From positions 5,214,254-5,278,253 of the forward strand of contig NC_052020.1 in the NCBI RefSeq assembly GCF_015832195.1: a stretch of 64,000 nt of DNA, in the 5' to 3' direction. The notes beneath the pieces were generated by a model. That model was given only the letters and a program-made list of their open reading frames with translations. It was not told where the DNA came from and did not search any database. Below, one piece after another: positions 53,269-64,000 of the stretch (positions are counted from its first letter, which is position 1; each line of letters starts with the position of its first letter). This DNA comes from Motacilla alba alba. Taxonomy: Eukaryota > Chordata > Aves > Passeriformes > Motacillidae. The translations under genes and the position numbers were made by a program.

Positions 53269-53274
53269 AATAAA
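53269..53274 (+). terminator. EIF3M: Probable EIF3M poly(A) signal (AATAAA)
   Basis: The first AATAAA after the EIF3M stop lies 154 nt downstream. A T/GT-rich stretch (ATGTCTTCTGTTGATTTT, about 53288-53305) follows within 20 nt, as expected of a cleavage site. The resulting 3' UTR would be short, about 175-190 nt. A second AATAAA at 55228 is much further away and would run the transcript antisense through the last CCDC73 exon. Confidence 0.75.
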
Positions 53275-53396
53275 ACTAACATGGGAAAATGTCTTCTGTT
53301 GATTTTCTTACATAATCAGCAACAAGAAACTGGCAATATTGGTTATGTTTCTTTTGTTCATTTTACAGTATGGGGACCTTTCTTTGCAAGAGGTGT

Positions 53397-53415
53397 GGGG
53401 GGGAAGGGAGGGAGG
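53397..53415 (+). promoter_or_regulatory. G-rich tract downstream of the EIF3M poly(A) signal
   Basis: GGGGGGGAAGGGAGGGAGG begins about 120 bp after the EIF3M AATAAA. It can form a G-quadruplex (four tracts of three G) and resembles the MAZ-type pause elements known to aid termination between close genes. Function is inferred. Confidence 0.4.
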
Positions 53416-53821
53416 TCAGAAAAATGATAGTGCAAGTATTTTTATAGTAAGAGAAAATTTCCCTTAGACCCAAGGGAGAAGAAATGTGACCCAATAGAAG
53501 TGAAGCTTCATGAAACCAGATCTGCTGCCTTATCTCTGTAATCATACCTGATCGTTCAGTGTTGAAAGAGACCTCACTGCTACAGAAACTACAACAGATA
53601 GATAAATAATTTGGCAGTAAAGGTGAGCAGAAGATTTTTCTGTTCTTCTGCCACTTAGAACTGCTGGATGTAGTTGTGAATGTTTGCAGAGCCCATTGCA
53701 TCCTGAAACAGCTGGAGGTGATTTTGCCTGAAAACTGAGTGAACAGTCTGTAGAGAAAATGAATTGAACTAGTTCAGCCAGAATTTCTGAGGAGCAGGAG
53801 AAGGGTACAGTTAAGTAATTA

Positions 53822-53827
53822 TTTAAT
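53822..53827 (-). terminator. CCDC73: Candidate CCDC73 poly(A) signal (ATTAAA variant, minus strand)
   Basis: The minus strand carries ATTAAA about 265 nt beyond the CCDC73 stop. No canonical AATAAA occurs on this strand until 53162-53157, which is already inside the EIF3M 3' UTR. Which site is used cannot be settled from sequence. Confidence 0.4.
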
Positions 53828-54091
53828 TTTACTAAACATACATAAAAACATTACTTTATGAACTTTTTAACTTTGGGCAAAGCCAGTAACAACTTGAATT
53901 TGATTGCAGAACCAGAAGTAACATTAGAAGTAGGAATTGTATACATTTTGAAACATAAGAACTGTTAACATGCTATATAAACATGAAACTGCACTTATAT
54001 ACCATATTCTGTAGGGGTACCTCTACAAATCTGGGTTAGGGAAGTGATCTGGCTATGCCTAAAGCATGCTTTTATCTCCTGGTGCTCGTCT

Positions 54092-63353
<9,262 letters not shown>

Positions 63354-64000
63354 CTGAAACAAACAGGATGAAGTGTTCATAGAAAGGCAGAAAGGTTTCA
63401 TGTTTCCAGGTTTTCAGATGGGCTGAAGAAACCTACTTTTCAATAAATTCAAGTAGCTGTTCAGCCCTTAAAAAAATAGGTCCAAGATGGACAAACTAAA
63501 ATACCTAAACAACAAAACTTTTAAACTTGGATTTTAATTTTTTTGCCTGTGATTTAGTAAAATCTAACTAAGAAACACATATATCCCTAAATATCCTTTT
63601 CCCTCAAAAGACTATTTCATAGTATGAAATTCAAACCCTTCTGAAAACCAGATCTCCCTGTACATACACCCCAAAAGAATTACATCAAGCCATTGGTGGG
63701 TGTAACCCTATTCTCTAATGGTACACAGCTGAATTACAAATTGTATCAAACTAAACGTGAAGGATGGTAAGGTTAAACTAAATTGCAATCCAAGTCAGTA
63801 ATAAGGTCTGACATTGTACCTTTCTTTTAAAAATGTCTTTTGTTTAATTACTATTCCAGAGGTGATCAGTGTGAAGAAATTTAAGTACATTCTGAATTTC
63901 ATGCCCCACAAATAACCACAGGGATTTCAGATTGCACTAAGTGTAAAAATAAGTATAAACATATTTCCTTAGAACACTTGGAACCACAGTCAAGGTCTAA
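63354..64000 (-). other. CCDC73: CCDC73 intron reaching the right edge
   Basis: No exon with both splice sites and a consistent phase was found; the gene continues beyond the window. Confidence 0.65.

Larger units (their letters stand above)
53116..54091. other. Spacer between the convergent EIF3M and CCDC73 coding regions
   Basis: The 976 bp between the two stop codons hold both 3' UTRs. Visible elements are a T run just after the EIF3M stop, opposing poly(A) signals, and a G-rich tract at 53397-53415. No other gene is seen. Confidence 0.8.

Overview
The window is vertebrate nuclear DNA, most likely from a bird. It holds two recognisable protein genes in a tail-to-tail pair: EIF3M on the + strand (complete, 11 coding exons, CDS 38671-53115) and the 3' half of CCDC73 on the - strand (five coding exons, 54092-63353; its 5' exons lie beyond the right edge). 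EIF3M next to CCDC73 is the known amniote order on the chromosome that also carries WT1 (WT1, EIF3M, CCDC73, PRRG4). The case for a bird rests on CR1 LINE fragments as the only interspersed repeats I recognise (about 15990, 38008, 39515 and 41785), on compact introns, and on that gene order. No bacterial, viral or plasmid features were seen.

Layout. Positions 1 to about 35500 form an AT-rich intergenic stretch. I find no exon of a known gene there, only microsatellites, homopolymer runs, one 49-bp tandem repeat and one CR1 fragment. By synteny it is the space between the WT1 promoter side and EIF3M, so it probably holds distal regulatory DNA, but nothing in the sequence proves this. At 35600-36900 two CpG-rich patches flank a 350-bp AAAT-type array; the second patch carries a 56-bp minisatellite. 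From about 38330 to 38830 lies the CpG-island promoter of EIF3M, with the ATG at 38671. EIF3M then runs to its stop at 53115 and a probable poly(A) signal at 53269. Less than 1 kb further on is the CCDC73 stop codon, read on the other strand. CCDC73 continues to the right edge and includes one 1530-nt coding exon.

How the genes relate. EIF3M encodes subunit m of translation initiation factor 3, a housekeeping PCI-domain protein. The spliced product is 374 residues, with every exon-exon phase consistent. CCDC73 encodes a poorly characterised coiled-coil protein; the window carries its last 683 residues, which are low-complexity and without a known enzymatic domain. The two genes converge and may share or compete for the 3'-end region. 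EIF3M intron 8 contains a cluster of homeodomain and octamer-like sites that looks like a conserved non-coding element, plus a perfect 32-bp palindrome. I saw no clearly undescribed biological system. The best leads are the intron 8 element, the convergent 3' ends, and the CpG-rich patches upstream of EIF3M.
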